Part shown: in pieces, positions 40,175 to 51,151 of the stretch | How the letters are laid out: every line of letters begins with the position of its first letter | How positions within the stretch are numbered: the first letter of the stretch is position 1 | Source of the DNA: Piscibacillus salipiscarius JCM 13188 | GTDB taxonomy: Bacteria > Bacillota > Bacilli > Bacillales > Alkalibacillaceae | Direction of reading: 5' to 3' | Assembly (NCBI RefSeq): GCF_001311865.1 | Contig: NZ_BBCD01000012.1 | Coordinates: 1-64,000 of the forward strand | DNA length: 64,000 nt | Made by a program: the position numbers and the translations under genes | Notes under the pieces: model-generated | The model's input: the letters and a program-made list of their open reading frames with translations, nothing else | What the model was told of the DNA's origin: nothing | The model's database searches: none

Positions 40175-41131
40175 TTACTCCATGTACTTTTTTAAGAATT
40201 GCTCTAATGTCTCAATATATTCATCACGATAAATCGCAAAGGCTTCACCGTGACTTGAGTTTTCAAAAACCTTAATTTGCGCTTCACTATTCGTATGTTT
40301 GTACAATTCTTTCGTCATTCTCGTTGGCACAAAATCATCGCTGTTACCATGAATATATAATATTGGGACCTCTGCCTTTTTAACTTGCTTTAATGCAGAA
40401 GCTTCTTTTAATGAATAGTCGGCTTTCGCTTTAGTTACTAGACTAGTCGAATCTAGTATAGGAAATGATGGTAAATTAAACATACGTCCCATTTGATAGT
40501 CAAACAAATCATACACACTCGTATAAGGACTGTCAGCTACAATCGCGTTCACATTTGAGGGCATGTCCTCTCCACTAGCCATTAAGACGGACGCAGCTCC
40601 CATTGATAAGCCATGAAGGATAATTTCCGTATCTTCACCTTGTTTTTCAACTAACTTGTTCACCCAGTCAACTAAGTCCAACCGACTATGCCAACCAAAG
40701 CCTATATAATCCCCTTGACTTTGGCCATGGCCTCGCAAATCTACTGAAAGCATGTTATACCCTAGTTCTTCATAATAATATTCACCGTAAAGCCCCATGT
40801 CTCTAGCTCGACCCAAATAACCATGAGCAAACACTACGGTTTTATTAGTAGGTTCTTCAGCTTCTAAATAGTAACCTTGCAGTCTTAAATCATCAAACGA
40901 CTGAAGTTCCCAGTATTCGAAGTTTTGATTATCGACCCACTCACGCCAACCACCACTTACAAACACGTCCATGGCTTCACGAGACACGACTAAATCATCA
41001 TTATTTTGCAGAAAGTCTTTCTTTTCACGTTTAATAGCTAAATCATAAAAATAAAAACTCGCAAATATATCTATTAACATTAGTAAAACTAATAATCCTA
41101 TCCCGACCTTAACCCATTTCTTTTTTAACAA
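40175..41131 (-). CDS. Membrane-anchored alpha/beta hydrolase
   Basis: Intact, 318 residues. The N-terminal helix (GIGLLVLLMLIDIFASFYFYD) anchors it, with the enzyme outside. The alpha/beta hydrolase core shows the oxyanion segment FAHGYLGRARD, nucleophile Ser in HGLSMGAAS, acid Asp in IHGNSDDFVP and catalytic His in ENSSHGEAF. It resembles the YqkD/Bem46-like serine hydrolases, many of which are esterases of unknown substrate. It is monocistronic, with its own terminator, and convergent with the peroxiredoxin. Confidence 0.88.
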   Translation of the reverse strand: MLKKKWVKVGIGLLVLLMLIDIFASFYFYDLAIKREKKDFLQNNDDLVVSREAMDVFVSGGWREWVDNQNFEYWELQSFDDLRLQGYYLEAEEPTNKTVVFAHGYLGRARDMGLYGEYYYEELGYNMLSVDLRGHGQSQGDYIGFGWHSRLDLVDWVNKLVEKQGEDTEIILHGLSMGAASVLMASGEDMPSNVNAIVADSPYTSVYDLFDYQMGRMFNLPSFPILDSTSLVTKAKADYSLKEASALKQVKKAEVPILYIHGNSDDFVPTRMTKELYKHTNSEAQIKVFENSSHGEAFAIYRDEYIETLEQFLKKYME

Positions 41132-41315
41132 AGTCCTTCCCCTCTCGATTCTCTGGTGCTTATGTCCTATTATACAGAAAATTCGGGATAATTGTCATTG
41201 GGAATCGGTGGAATTTAATATTGGTTAAATTTAACTATAACTCTTCAACAAACTAGAAAAGCTCTAGTTATTACTAATTTTAATATGTTAACACCAACCT
41301 TTACATATATAAACA

Positions 41316-41341
41316 AAAAGCTACCGAAGTCGGTAGCTTTT
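41316..41341. terminator. Bidirectional-type terminator after DUF3231
   Basis: An 11-bp perfect stem AAAAGCTACCG / CGGTAGCTTTT, with T-rich flanks on both strands. It directly precedes the DUF3231 stop on the minus strand. Confidence 0.8.
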
Positions 41342-41343
41342 GT

Positions 41344-42358
41344 TTACTTCTTATTCTTTTTACTCAGCTCATCTCGGTCGACAGATCTAGGAGGCTCTTC
41401 CATCCAACCATTCTCAATCATAAGACGAGTGCCAGCATCTGCATATTTAACCAATTCAGATACTAACCTTGAATAAGTTAATCCTATATCACGGCGTGGG
41501 CTTGCGGCCATTGCTGCGCCATAATAAGCAATACTTAACCCATTCAAAGCTGACGTATAAAACATCATCTTACGGTCTGAATAAACATAAGTCGTTGAAT
41601 CCGTTACTTCAGAATCCCATGTCATTGGTTGAGGAGTATCGAACTTCTTTAAATACGAACAAAATCTCGCAATGTTTATTTGCAATTTCTTTACCTCTTA
41701 AGAAGTAATCTGCGACGTCACGATTTTTGGTTACTTGGCTAAATCCCATCATGGTTGCTGCACCTAATGCATTCCGTTCGTAATTGGCATAAAATTCATA
41801 ATTTCTGCACCAGTTAACGGCCTTTTTTCTTTAAAGAATCCAGCCAGAAAGTTATTGTCTTTAACAAAGTCATAGTTATCAGGTGTAGGTAAATATGGCG
41901 ATCTTTCATAAAGTCCTTTATCTAAAAGAATTGACTTTGACTTTTGAATTAAACTTACAGATTCTTCTAAACAGTTATGAAAAAACTCAAAGACATCATC
42001 TCGAACAGCTGTTGTAATGGCATTACCATAATTATTGACTCCTATTTTCCCCCATTTGTGAAGTGGTGGTAAGGAAATACACATCCGTAAATAACCTTGG
42101 AGCTGTTACATCCACATCTTCATCAAGTTTAAACCCATGAGGAACAGGATAATTTTCTTGATTAAAAAATCCTTCAATTTGTTTAACATGTGACTCTGAG
42201 ATACTCAAAGCTAATTCTAAAATTTGCTTAATATCTGGATCATCAACATGATTTAATTGATATTTGTAGTGACAAATAGCTCCAGAGTCATTCATATAGG
42301 TGTTCCACAAATTGGTTATTTCTGAGGCTGTTAAATTGTTTAAACCGCCTGTGCTCAT
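41344..42358 (-). CDS. DUF3231 family protein (frameshifted)
   Basis: About 335 residues after bridging breaks near 42070, 41755 and 41690. It contains two related ferritin-like helical halves, as usual in DUF3231: the first with SEITNLWNTYMNDSGAICHYKYQLNH, the second with MTWDSEVTDSTTYVYSDRKMMFYTSALNGLSIAYYG and a conserved AAMAASPRRDIGLTYSRL. Family members are found in spore-formers and have been seen in spores or as putative metal proteins, but the biochemical role is unknown. The start lies after GAGGGG. It ends in a strong terminator. Confidence 0.82.
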
Positions 42359-42498
42359 GTTAACCCCTCTTTACATATAGTAAATTTATGTTTAATTTGC
42401 CCTAAATGGTTTATGATATTAATAATTTTTAAATTCAATTTGAATCTAAATTTTAGTTTCTCAAGCTTATTAGGTTAGACAATCACAAAATATAAAAA

Positions 42499-42520
42499 CA
42501 CCAATCAAAATTGATTGGTG
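42499..42520 (-). terminator. Terminator of wrbA
   Basis: A stem CACCAATCA / TGATTGGTG with an AAAT loop, followed on the minus strand by TTTTT. Confidence 0.85.
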
Positions 42521-42532
42521 CTTTGACAAACA

Positions 42533-43151
42533 TTATGCGTTAACTTCTTGACCTTTTTTTAACTAATGATGCAACTTCAATCGTACGTTTAGCTTGGTGC
42601 TTAACAGCGTCTTTAACATCTTCAACCATGTTACCTTCTTGATCAACCGTAACACTTACGCCATACGGGTTGCCGCCAGAAGCAAACTGAACTGGATCAG
42701 TATAACCAGGCGCTGCAATGATGGCACCCCAGTGCATCATAGACGTATAAAGTGCTTGTACAGTTGCTTCTTGACCACCATGAGCATTTGAAGCTGATGA
42801 CATCGCACTTACGACTTTATTAATCGTTTTTCCATTAGCCCAAAGGCCACCTTGCATGTCTAAGAATTGCTTCATCTGAGATGGTAAGTTACCGAAACGA
42901 GTAGGTGTGCTGAAGATAATCGCATCTGCCCACTCAATATCATCTGAAGACGCAACAGGTACGTCTTGAGTTGCTTCATAGTGATCTTTCCAAGCAGGAT
43001 TTGACTCAATTGCGGCTTTAGGTGCAAGTTCTTCCACTTTGAGAACTTTAGCGTTGGCACCCGCTTCTTGAGCTGCTTCTTCAGCCCATTTTGCCATTTG
43101 ATAATTCGTTCCTGTTGAGCTGTAATATACAATTGCTAAATTAATTGCCAT
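42533..43151 (-). CDS. wrbA: NAD(P)H:quinone oxidoreductase, WrbA-type flavoprotein
   Basis: A flavodoxin-fold FMN enzyme that reduces quinones by two electrons. The FMN phosphate loop YYSSTGTNYQMA is at the N-terminus, then STPTRFGNLPSQMKQFLDMQGGLW and a GGNPYGVS segment; all match WrbA. ATG 43151 (MAINLAIVYYSS) after GAAGGGAG is the true start. The frame ends SLVKKRSRS at 42540, but removing one A from the A7 run gives the natural end LVKKGQEVNA at 42533. It has about 205 residues and is monocistronic. Confidence 0.92.
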
Positions 43152-43243
43152 GTTAAAAAACTCCCTTCTAGTTGTAAACTTACTTTTTGTAAGCACATTT
43201 GCTATTGTAACGATAAAATATCTTGAAGTCAAGATAATGGGTT

Positions 43244-44052
43244 TTAAGCAAATTTAAGAATTTGTTCCACTACTTCAACAGGTTTTTCCTCAGTGATTAA
43301 ATGACCAGCTTGATCATACGCAATGAGGTTCGCATTAGGAAGTTCTGATGCAAGCTTTTGCCCAACCTTAAATGGGACAACCTCATCTTGTTTTCCCCAA
43401 ATTAATAAAGCTGGTGTATAAATTTGATTTAAATCTTGTGAAGACAAATCACCTTCACGATGTCTAAGTAAGCGAATCAATGAGTGGGGAAAGTCCTTTT
43501 CCAATAAAGGTCTTTTATATTCTTCCATCATTTCATCCGTAATTAATGAATGATTGAATAAAACTTTTTTAAGCTCTTCTTTTACATCATGTTTGTTAAT
43601 ATGATAATGGACATAGCGATGGAAAATGGTAAGTATGAACTTAAGATTAATAATTGGTTCGCTCGCTTTAAGTACCCAGAACTATTTAATAAAATTAATT
43701 TTGAGACTTTTTCTGGGTAAAATTTAGCCACATTCAGACTAACTTGACCACCCATCGAATGACCGACTAATGTAACCCGCGTTATATGAAAATAATCCAT
43801 AACTTCTTTAATCAATTGAGCATAGTTCTCAAACGAATAGCGAAATGACTTAGATTTTTCACTACGACCAAAGCCTGGTAAGTCAATAGCTATAACTGAA
43901 TAATTCTCAGATAGCTTGGACATGATTCGATGAAATGTATATGTAGATGATAAATATCCGTGTATAAGTATAAGCGGCGGTTTCTCAGAAATGTTATATT
44001 CGCAATAAATATTGACATTCATAACTCGGATGGTTTCTTTATTTAAACTCAT
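43244..44052 (-). CDS. Alpha/beta hydrolase (frameshifted)
   Basis: Two frames joined near 43590 give about 269 residues of the soluble alpha/beta hydrolase fold: PLILIHGYLSSTYTFHRIM, nucleophile Ser in VGHSMGGQVS, acid Asp in IWGKQDEVVPF and His in DQAGHLITEEKP. It resembles haloalkane-dehalogenase-like or MhpC-type hydrolases; the substrate is unknown. The start lies after GAAAGGAT. It is divergent from maf with about 75 bp between. Confidence 0.82.
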
Positions 44053-44128
44053 AATCGTATCCTTTCTCTTATTGCCTATATGTATTATTTTAACGATTTC
44101 AAAAACTGATTAAAAACAGGAGGATTTT

Positions 44129-44707
44129 ATGGAACCAAAATTAATCCTTGGTTCATCATCACCAAGAAGACAGGAATTGCTCAAACAAGTTCATATTCCT
44201 TTTACGATTAGAAAACCAGAAGCCGATGAATCTCAAATCACCGAACAAAACCCTGAAAAGAAAGTGGCTCATTTAGCTCAGTTTAAAAGCAGACACATCA
44301 ACCTTTTAGATTCTAATGAGGTGATACTGTCAGCCGATACAGTCGTCTCTTTTCAGAATAAAATATTTGAAAAACCTAAAAGTAAAGATGAAGCTTATCA
44401 CATGATTTCCCTATTGAGTGGAAGTATACATGACGTGTACTCCGGGTTTACAATCCGTACGAACACAGAAGAAAAAACTTTTGTCGAACGAACTGAAGTT
44501 GAGTTTTGGCCTTTAGATAAACAAGACATCCAGTGGTATATCTCAACAGATGATCCTTACGATAAAGCTGGTGCTTATGGTATCCAAAGCATTGGCGCCA
44601 TGTTCGTTAAACAGATCAAGGGCGATTATTACAATGTTGTAGGCCTCCCCATCTCTCGAGTGGTTAAAGAGCTAACGAAATTCGGAATTAAATCAGAATA
44701 TAATTAA
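44129..44707 (+). CDS. maf: Maf-type nucleoside triphosphate pyrophosphatase
   Basis: Intact, 192 residues. Maf proteins hydrolyse non-canonical or excess nucleotides (dTTP/UTP type) to monophosphates. The N-terminal LGSSSPRRQELL loop, the LSADTVVSFQNKIFEKP segment and DPYDKAGAYGIQSIGAMFV, including catalytic acidic residues, are typical. ATG 44129 follows ACAGGAGG. The gene stands away from the usual mreB/radC neighbourhood and ends in a terminator shared with the P450 gene. Confidence 0.9.
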   Translation: MEPKLILGSSSPRRQELLKQVHIPFTIRKPEADESQITEQNPEKKVAHLAQFKSRHINLLDSNEVILSADTVVSFQNKIFEKPKSKDEAYHMISLLSGSIHDVYSGFTIRTNTEEKTFVERTEVEFWPLDKQDIQWYISTDDPYDKAGAYGIQSIGAMFVKQIKGDYYNVVGLPISRVVKELTKFGIKSEYN

Positions 44708-44732
44708 GGGCTAAACATATCATTTAGCCCTT
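44706..44732. terminator. Terminator between maf and the P450 gene
   Basis: A 10-bp stem AAGGGCTAAA / TTTAGCCCTT with T-rich flanks on both strands, between convergent genes. Confidence 0.75.
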
Positions 44733-44740
44733 CATTTTAA

Positions 44741-45957
44741 TTATGACCTTTGGTTTGGGGGAATATCATTCATTTGATATTCTGGTTCTTGATCAGGAAA
44801 CTCAAACGTCACTTCATTTATGAAATACTCCAAGGTAGTTTTTAGAATTTTAATCGTAATCCATTCTCCTGCGCAACGGTGTCCAATATCAAACTCTCCT
44901 CCACCTTGAGGAATGAAATCAAATGGGGTTCCCTCCCATCCATTAAATCGTGTAGGTTTAAACTCATCTGGTTCATCCCATATTTCAGGGTCATGATTCG
45001 TTCCATAAAGGTCTAAAAATGTTACCGTATCTTTTTTAAAAATATAATTATTCCACGTAAAATCTTTTCTGACCCTCGCAACAACAAATGGGAAAAATGG
45101 ATAATAACGGCGAACTTCTTGAATAAATTGCTCGGAGTTGAGCTCACCATTTTTAATAGCTTTCACCTGTTCAGGATGCTCAAACCAACCTAAAACGTAA
45201 AATTAATATATACCGCGATGGCTACTAACGGTCTAATTAAGTTTAATAATTCAACGGCCGCTATATGTTGATCTAGCAACTCACCGTTTAAATCTTTGTG
45301 CATGGAAAATTGGTAAAATGCACGAGATCGATCCACGTTAATACGTTCTTTTCTAACCTTTTGAATTAAGTCTTCAAGCTTACTTTCAAGTTTTTGTCTC
45401 GACCATCTAGATTTAATATTTTTTGGTCCAATTTTAGATGCATATTCAAATAGTGGGCTTAAGTTAGATGCCCAATACTGGACTTCCTCTTCTTTGTAAG
45501 GAACACCTGTCCACCTTAAAGCAATACGAGTTAAGACAACCTTTGCCGCTTCATAAATTTCTACTTCATCTGTTTCTTTGTTTATATAACTCTGCCATTC
45601 CTCTTTAGTTAATTGTTGAATTTCATTAAGTGCCTCTTTTGTCATTAGGGACATGAACATAGCTTTTCGGTGCCGGTGTTCTTCCCCATCAAGTCCTTGT
45701 ACTCCACCCTGTCCTAGAATTGTCTTTTGAGCGCTAGTAGGAGCCGCTTCTTCTCTATAAAATTTATCTGTATCATAGAACAGTTCCGCTTCTTTTTTTC
45801 CAACCATACAAATGGTCTTTGCCCCTAATATCCTTGTCAGAACCACTCTGGAATCAAATTTCCCAGTTCGATTAAGTATAAAATAATATCCTTCTCTTAA
45901 TAATTCTATAGAATGATCCCAGCCTGTTTCCTTAGGGATTTTCCTCTGATGAGACAT
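44741..45957 (-). CDS. CYP152-type cytochrome P450 fatty acid peroxygenase (frameshifted)
   Basis: About 405 residues after bridging a break near 45180. It matches the CYP152 (P450-BS-beta) family: GQGGVQGLDGEEHRHRKAMFMSLM, the substrate-carboxylate region with EVRRYYPFFPFVVARVRKDF, and the heme loop PQGGGEFDIGHRCAGEW with the thiolate Cys. These enzymes use H2O2 to hydroxylate (or decarboxylate) fatty acids, without a reductase partner. ATG 45957 follows GGAGGTCAAATC. The end may shift by a few codons (stop 44724) because of a C5 run. It is part of the lipid-catabolic island. Confidence 0.88.
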
Positions 45958-46036
45958 GATTTGACCTCCGGTAAATGACTTTTTCCTTAGTATTCCCAAT
46001 GTGTAGGAGGTAAAACATCACGTTCCGTTCAAAAGA

Positions 46037-46848
46037 TTACCTGAATGTCATCTCAACCATTTGATTAAATTGTTCCTCTTTCTCTACAAATGGATTATGA
46101 TAGCTTACATATTCAAAGTCCCGCCATCGACAACAAGTGTTTCTCCAGTAATAAACGAAGCTTCATCTGATGCTAAAAATAATACGGCATTCGCAATCTC
46201 CTCGGCTTTCCCAACTCTTCTTAAAGCATTAGCCGTTGATAAAACCGGCCATTTGTCAGTTTCCTTCCAGTTCTCAACCATTTGCGTGTCAATCACACCT
46301 GGAGCGACTGCATTAATTCTAATATTCTTTCTGCCAAACTCTGTTGCAGCTGTCTTAGTTAATGTGATTACACTTCCTTTTGAAGCTGAATAGGCTGACA
46401 CCAGTTTCTGACCTTTGATTCCAGCAATACTAGCTGTGTTCACAATCGAAGCACCTTCGCTCATATGAGGAATAACATATTTCATTCCATAAAAAACACC
46501 ATTAATATTTATATTGAACACACGTTGCCAATCATCTATTGATACATCTGGTAGTTTCATCTCTTGACTTCCTACACCAGCATTATTAAATAAAATATCA
46601 ATCTTTCCATAGGCTTTTAAACAATCATCAACCATTCTCTCTACATCAGATGAGTTAGACATATCACATTTAGAAAATACGGATTCCCCGCCGTATTCAA
46701 TTACTAGCCTAGCTGTTTCCTTTACTTCTTCTTCATTAACATCTGCAACTAGCACTTTTGCTCCTTCCTGCGCAAATCGTATGGCCGTGGCCCTACCAAT
46801 TCCGCCCCCACCACCTGTTATAATAGCTACTTTATTAATTAAACGCAT
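46037..46848 (-). CDS. SDR family NAD(P)-dependent oxidoreductase, possibly with C-terminal extension
   Basis: A classical short-chain dehydrogenase: the TGGGGGIG cofactor loop, NNAG, catalytic Ser in VNTASIAGIKG, and YSASK. The clean frame ends at VVDGGTLNM (46105), which would be a normal SDR end. In a neighbouring frame, however, coding-like sequence continues for about 20 residues (YVSYHNPFVEKEEQF) to TAA at 46037, so an indel in the T run may hide a longer native C-terminus; I give the longer extent. It lies downstream of a terminator (46878-46899) and upstream of the P450. The substrate is unknown. Confidence 0.8.
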
Positions 46849-46877
46849 ACTGTAACCTCTCCTTAAGTTTAAAAATT

Positions 46878-46899
46878 GAGACCCAAGAACTTGGGCCTC
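46878..46899 (-). terminator. Terminator of the catabolic operon
   Basis: A 10-bp stem GAGACCCAAG / CTTGGGCCTC (one G-U pair) followed on the minus strand by AATTTTT. It ends the five-gene unit starting at 53806 and separates it from the SDR and P450 genes. Confidence 0.75.
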
Positions 46900-46907
46900 A
46901 CCATATT

Positions 46908-47886
46908 TTATGGAATTGCTATTAACTTCCCATACGACTTCCGTTCGCCTAACACTTCTAATGCATTTGGGACATCCTCAAGTGGGTATTCGTTATAAAT
47001 CAACGGACGAAAATCTCCTTTGTGATATAAATCCATTAAGTGATCGTGAATCCTTCTTACTTCCTGAGGATTTCTTTTTGCAAACAGTCCCCAGTGAACC
47101 CCAACTATAGAATAGTTTTTAACTAAGGCATGATTAACAGCAACTTCTGGTATTCGACCCCCAGCAAAACCTATGACTAATAACCGTCCATCAAAGGCGA
47201 TGCATTTTTTCGACCGATCAAAAACATCCGCACCAACTGGGTCAAAAATAACATTTGCACCCTCACCATTCGTTACGTCTTTAACGACCGAAACAAAATC
47301 ATCCTTATTATAGTCAACGACCACATCTGCTCCTAGATCTTCACAAACCTTTACTTTCTCAGGGCCACCTGCTGTCGCAATGACTTTAGCACCTTTCGCT
47401 TTACCTAATTGAATGGCTGCAGAGCCAACACCACCCGCTCCTGCGTGAACTAATAGGACTTCTTCCTTTTGAAGTTGACTACGGTAAAACAAAGCATAAT
47501 AGGCAGTTTGGTAAGTGATAAACATACCCGCTGCTTCACTTGCAGACATTGAATCTGGTACAACATAGACAGATTCTTCAGGCGCTACAACAAACTCTGA
47601 TAAACCACCTTCTGGTAACCCAGGTGTTGCTAGTACCTTTTGCCCTACTTCTAATTTAGATCCTTCTCCCACTTCACGAACAATTCCGGATATCTCAGAC
47701 CCCGGGGTAAAAGGAAGTGGCGGCTTTTCCTGATACTTCCCTTGGCATAATAAAATATCAAAAAGTTAAGAGAGGCTGCTTCCACCTCTATTAAAACCTT
47801 TCCTTTTTCACACTTGGTTGATCAACCTCCTGAAGTTCTAAAGCATCTTTTGGATTCCCTAGTTTTGTCACTTTCCAGCTTCGCAT
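46908..47886 (-). CDS. Quinone-oxidoreductase-like MDR protein (NADPH:quinone reductase / acryloyl-CoA-reductase type, frameshifted)
   Basis: A zinc-free medium-chain dehydrogenase of about 326 residues. The GroES-like N-terminus (MRSWKVTKLGNPKDALELQEV from ATG 47886) joins the main frame after breaks near 47750-47800. Motifs: TPGLPEGGLSEFVV, ITYQTAYYALFYRSQL, cofactor loop HAGAGGVGSAAIQLGKAKG and a C-terminal KSYGKLIAIP. No catalytic zinc ligands are seen. Its position after the carboxyltransferase suggests reduction of an unsaturated acyl-CoA or ketone intermediate. It is the last gene before the terminator. Confidence 0.82.
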
Positions 47887-47907
47887 ATACGTTCCTCCTC
47901 TATCACT

Positions 47908-49442
47908 CTAAAATCCTGTTGGCCAGTTTGCCAATTTTCTTTCACTAATTGAGCCCTTTTTCGAGCAAGAAAACTCAAGTGTTTGACTGATGAACTTACG
48001 AGTTTCTCTTGGGTCAATAATGTCATCTATTAAATATTTTCCAGCTGCTTTTTCAGGTGAACTATCAAAGCCCCAAAGCTTTAGAAGCTCTTGGCGTTCC
48101 TTTTTTACATCATCCGCTTTCTGTAATTCACGACCATACACAACGTTAATCCCCACCTCAGGACCTGTGAAATTAATTTCTGCTGTCGGCCATGCGACGA
48201 CAAAGTCAGCTCCCATTCCTGGTCCGCACATATTTCCATAAGCAGCTCCGATGCTCTTCCTAATAACAATGGATATTTTAGGAACGGTTGATTGAGCAAG
48301 AGCTTGGTTCCACATCATAATCTTAGTAGGGATTTTATGTTTTTCTGCCTCACTAGAGACTCTAAAGCCAGGAATATCATGTAAAAATATGAGCGGAATG
48401 TGGTAAGAATCACATAAACAGATAAAGTCAGTTGCTTTATCGCATTCTTTAGGACCTGCTGAACCTGCGAATTGCATGGGTTGATTTGCAATAATTCCAA
48501 CGACTCTGCCGTTTATTCTAGTTAGACAGGTTAATAACGCCTTTCCAAATGTTGGTTTTAATTCAAAATAGTCACCATCATCAGCAATTAATTCGATAAC
48601 TTTTTCATGTCATATGCACGCGTTCTCCTGGTAGGTACAATTTCTGTTACCTCATCTATGACACGCTGCGGATGATCGTTAGTAGGTTGCTTGTAAGGTT
48701 CAATACCTGAATGCTGGGGCACATAACTTAAAAATTGTTTAATCTGTTCAATTGCTTCTTCTTCTGTTTCAGCAAATTGATCAACCTGTCCAGTGTATTC
48801 GGCATGAACTTCCCAGCCGCCCAATTCTTCATTAGTCACTTTTTCTCCTGTTGCCACTTCTAACATTCTAGGACCTGCAACTGCCATAGAAGTACCCTTT
48901 ACCTGAGTTACAAAATCAGATGAAACGGCAGTCCAAGTCGGTCCACCAAAGCTATCCCCCAGTATTGCCGTAATCATCGGTACTGACCGGTTATGTTGTA
49001 GTAGCTCTTGAGGGAAGAGCATTTGACTAATCCCATCAGATCCCATTCCATCTGGCATTCTTAATCCGCCGCCTTCCATTAAATTAATTAGCGGCATTCC
49101 TCTTTTTACGGCGAATTCATGAGGCTTTAGTTTTCTGAAATAAACCATACCTTCTGTTCCGGCAAACACGGTTTTATCAGATGCTTGAACCACAACCTGT
49201 CGATCATTAACTTTGGCTAGACCAGTAACCACCCCATCACCTGCACTTTTCAGATCAGCACCAGGTTGATCTGAGTGAGCCAAGGATCCCAGCTCTAAAA
49301 ACGATCCGGGATCCACAAGCAAATGAATACGCTCTCTTGCGGTTAGGAAACCCATTTGATGTTGTTTTTCAATTTTATTTAATCCACCGCCTAATTTAGC
49401 TTGTTCCTTCTTTTCTGTTAAAACCTCTAATTCTTTTTTCAT
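47908..49442 (-). CDS. Acyl-CoA carboxylase carboxyltransferase (beta) subunit, frameshifted
   Basis: The carboxyltransferase subunit of a biotin-dependent acyl-CoA carboxylase (propionyl-CoA type). About 510 residues with a break near 48600. N-terminal half: FLTARERIHLLVDPGSFLELG, GDGVVTGLAKVNDRQVVV, MEGGGLRMPDGMGSDGISQ. C-terminal half: LHDIPGFRVSSEAEKHKI, KSIGAAYGNMCGPGMGADF and YLIDDIIDPRETRKFI. No biotin carboxylase or carrier is in the window, so the partner is elsewhere or the enzyme acts as a decarboxylase. ATG 49442 follows AAGGAGATTTCA. Confidence 0.85.
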
Positions 49443-49477
49443 TGAAATCTCCTTACCCACATTTACTTACTGTCTAA

Positions 49478-51133
49478 TTATTCTTCTTTTAATAGTCGTC
49501 TTAGCACTTTTCCAGAGCTTGTTGCAGGAAGCTCTTCAATAAATTCAACAGAGCGAGGATACTTATAATCTGACATATAATTCTTTGCCCAGGAGATCAC
49601 TTCTTCTTCTGTAATTCTTCCAATCCATTCAGGCTTTAAGACTATAAAAGCTTTAACACTTTCTCCTCTTGTGGCATCTGGAACCCCAATGCATGCGACT
49701 TGCAAAATAGCATCGTGTTCGCTCATCAATGCCTCAACATCTTCAGGGAAGACGCTGTAACCGGATGATTTGATCATCTCTTTTACTCTTCCATTAAAAT
49801 ATAAGTAACCCTCTTCATCTAACTGTCCGATATCTCCTGTGAAGACCCAACCATCACGTAAGGTCTCTTCAGTAGCCTCCGGACGGTTTAAATAACCTTT
49901 AAAGACACCTGGGCTTTTAATCACAATTTCACCTTGTTGGCCTGGCTTAAGATCTTCCCCTGATTCAAGGTCAACAATTCTTATTTCAGTATCGTATGTT
50001 GCAATACCACATGACCCAAATTTAATGTGATCGATTGGCATAAATGTGTCGCATGTATGAGTTTCACTTAGTCCGTAAGCTGCCTCTAATAATACACAGC
50101 CGTCAGTTAATTGTGACCATACAGAAGCAAGCTTTTCATCCACGTTCATTCCGAAACTTGTTGCGAAGTTTAACTTTAATGATGTTAGATTGCGCGTTTC
50201 AATGTTTGGATGATTAAGAATAGCTGCATTCATTGGAGCTACGGTGTAAAGTTTACTTATTTTATATTTCTCAATAGATTGAATAGCCGCCTCTGGTTCA
50301 AATCTTGTCAGTAATACGCATTCTAAAGATTGATAGACAGGAATATTAACACCCATTACCATACCTGCAATATGACATAGTGGGGCCGTTGCAAGTGTTT
50401 GATCTGCTTCATTAACCATGTAGGCTTGTGCAGTTGCAGCTGTTTTAAATAAGGCATTGCCAAAAGTAAGCATCGCTGCCTTAGGTCTACCAGTTGTTCC
50501 TGAAGTAAATACCATTAGACCCACGTCATTCCACAAATCTATTTCAGCTGTTTCTATTAGAGGCTCAGTTGACTTAATACTAGTTACAAAATCATAAGCA
50601 GAATTTGTATTAACATTACCTGTATTTAACTCTTTAGGTACAGGTAATGTTGGATTTCCAGGTAAATAATTCGCATAATTTGTGGTGATTACGAACTCAA
50701 GTGAAGGCGCCTTACTGCTCACATTCTTAATTTGTGTATACAATTCTTGACCTGCAATCACGACTTTGATCTCCGCTTCATTAAGAAAATAATCAAGTTC
50801 GGATTCTTTGTACATTGGATTTAAAGGAACCACAACTGCTCCAATCATCTGAATAGCATAATGACCAATGATATATTGCGGTGAGTTTTGCAAATAAAGA
50901 GCAACTCGGTCCCCTTTCCGAATTCCTTTTAGACTTAAAAACTCAGCTAAACGCAAAGCATCATCTGCTAACTCTTTCCAAGTGAGATTCTGTCCATAAA
51001 AAACATACCCAGACTGGTTAGGTTTTTCCATTGCGTTCTTTAATAAATAGTCATGCAGAGGTTTCTCTCCTAAACGATAAGTTAACGTCTCAGGCACATC
51101 TTTTGGCCAGCTTTTTCTTAATAAATCTCTCAA
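49478..51133 (-). CDS. AMP-forming acyl-CoA ligase (copy 1 of the operon)
   Basis: Intact, 551 residues. ANL-superfamily adenylation enzyme that activates a carboxylic acid with ATP and CoA. P-loop-like MVFTSGTTGRPKAAML, the AYGLSETHTCD motif (A5), GWVFTGDIGQLDEEGYLYFNGR (A7-A8) and the C-terminal catalytic lysine in LPATSSGKVLRRLL are present. It shares layout and about half its motifs with the second ligase at 52154, so they may be duplicates with different acid specificity. Close spacing (about 20-35 bp) to both neighbours indicates an operon. Confidence 0.9.
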   Translation of the reverse strand: MRDLLRKSWPKDVPETLTYRLGEKPLHDYLLKNAMEKPNQSGYVFYGQNLTWKELADDALRLAEFLSLKGIRKGDRVALYLQNSPQYIIGHYAIQMIGAVVVPLNPMYKESELDYFLNEAEIKVVIAGQELYTQIKNVSSKAPSLEFVITTNYANYLPGNPTLPVPKELNTGNVNTNSAYDFVTSIKSTEPLIETAEIDLWNDVGLMVFTSGTTGRPKAAMLTFGNALFKTAATAQAYMVNEADQTLATAPLCHIAGMVMGVNIPVYQSLECVLLTRFEPEAAIQSIEKYKISKLYTVAPMNAAILNHPNIETRNLTSLKLNFATSFGMNVDEKLASVWSQLTDGCVLLEAAYGLSETHTCDTFMPIDHIKFGSCGIATYDTEIRIVDLESGEDLKPGQQGEIVIKSPGVFKGYLNRPEATEETLRDGWVFTGDIGQLDEEGYLYFNGRVKEMIKSSGYSVFPEDVEALMSEHDAILQVACIGVPDATRGESVKAFIVLKPEWIGRITEEEVISWAKNYMSDYKYPRSVEFIEELPATSSGKVLRRLLKEE

Positions 51134-51151
51134 TCCGCTCCCTCCTACTTT

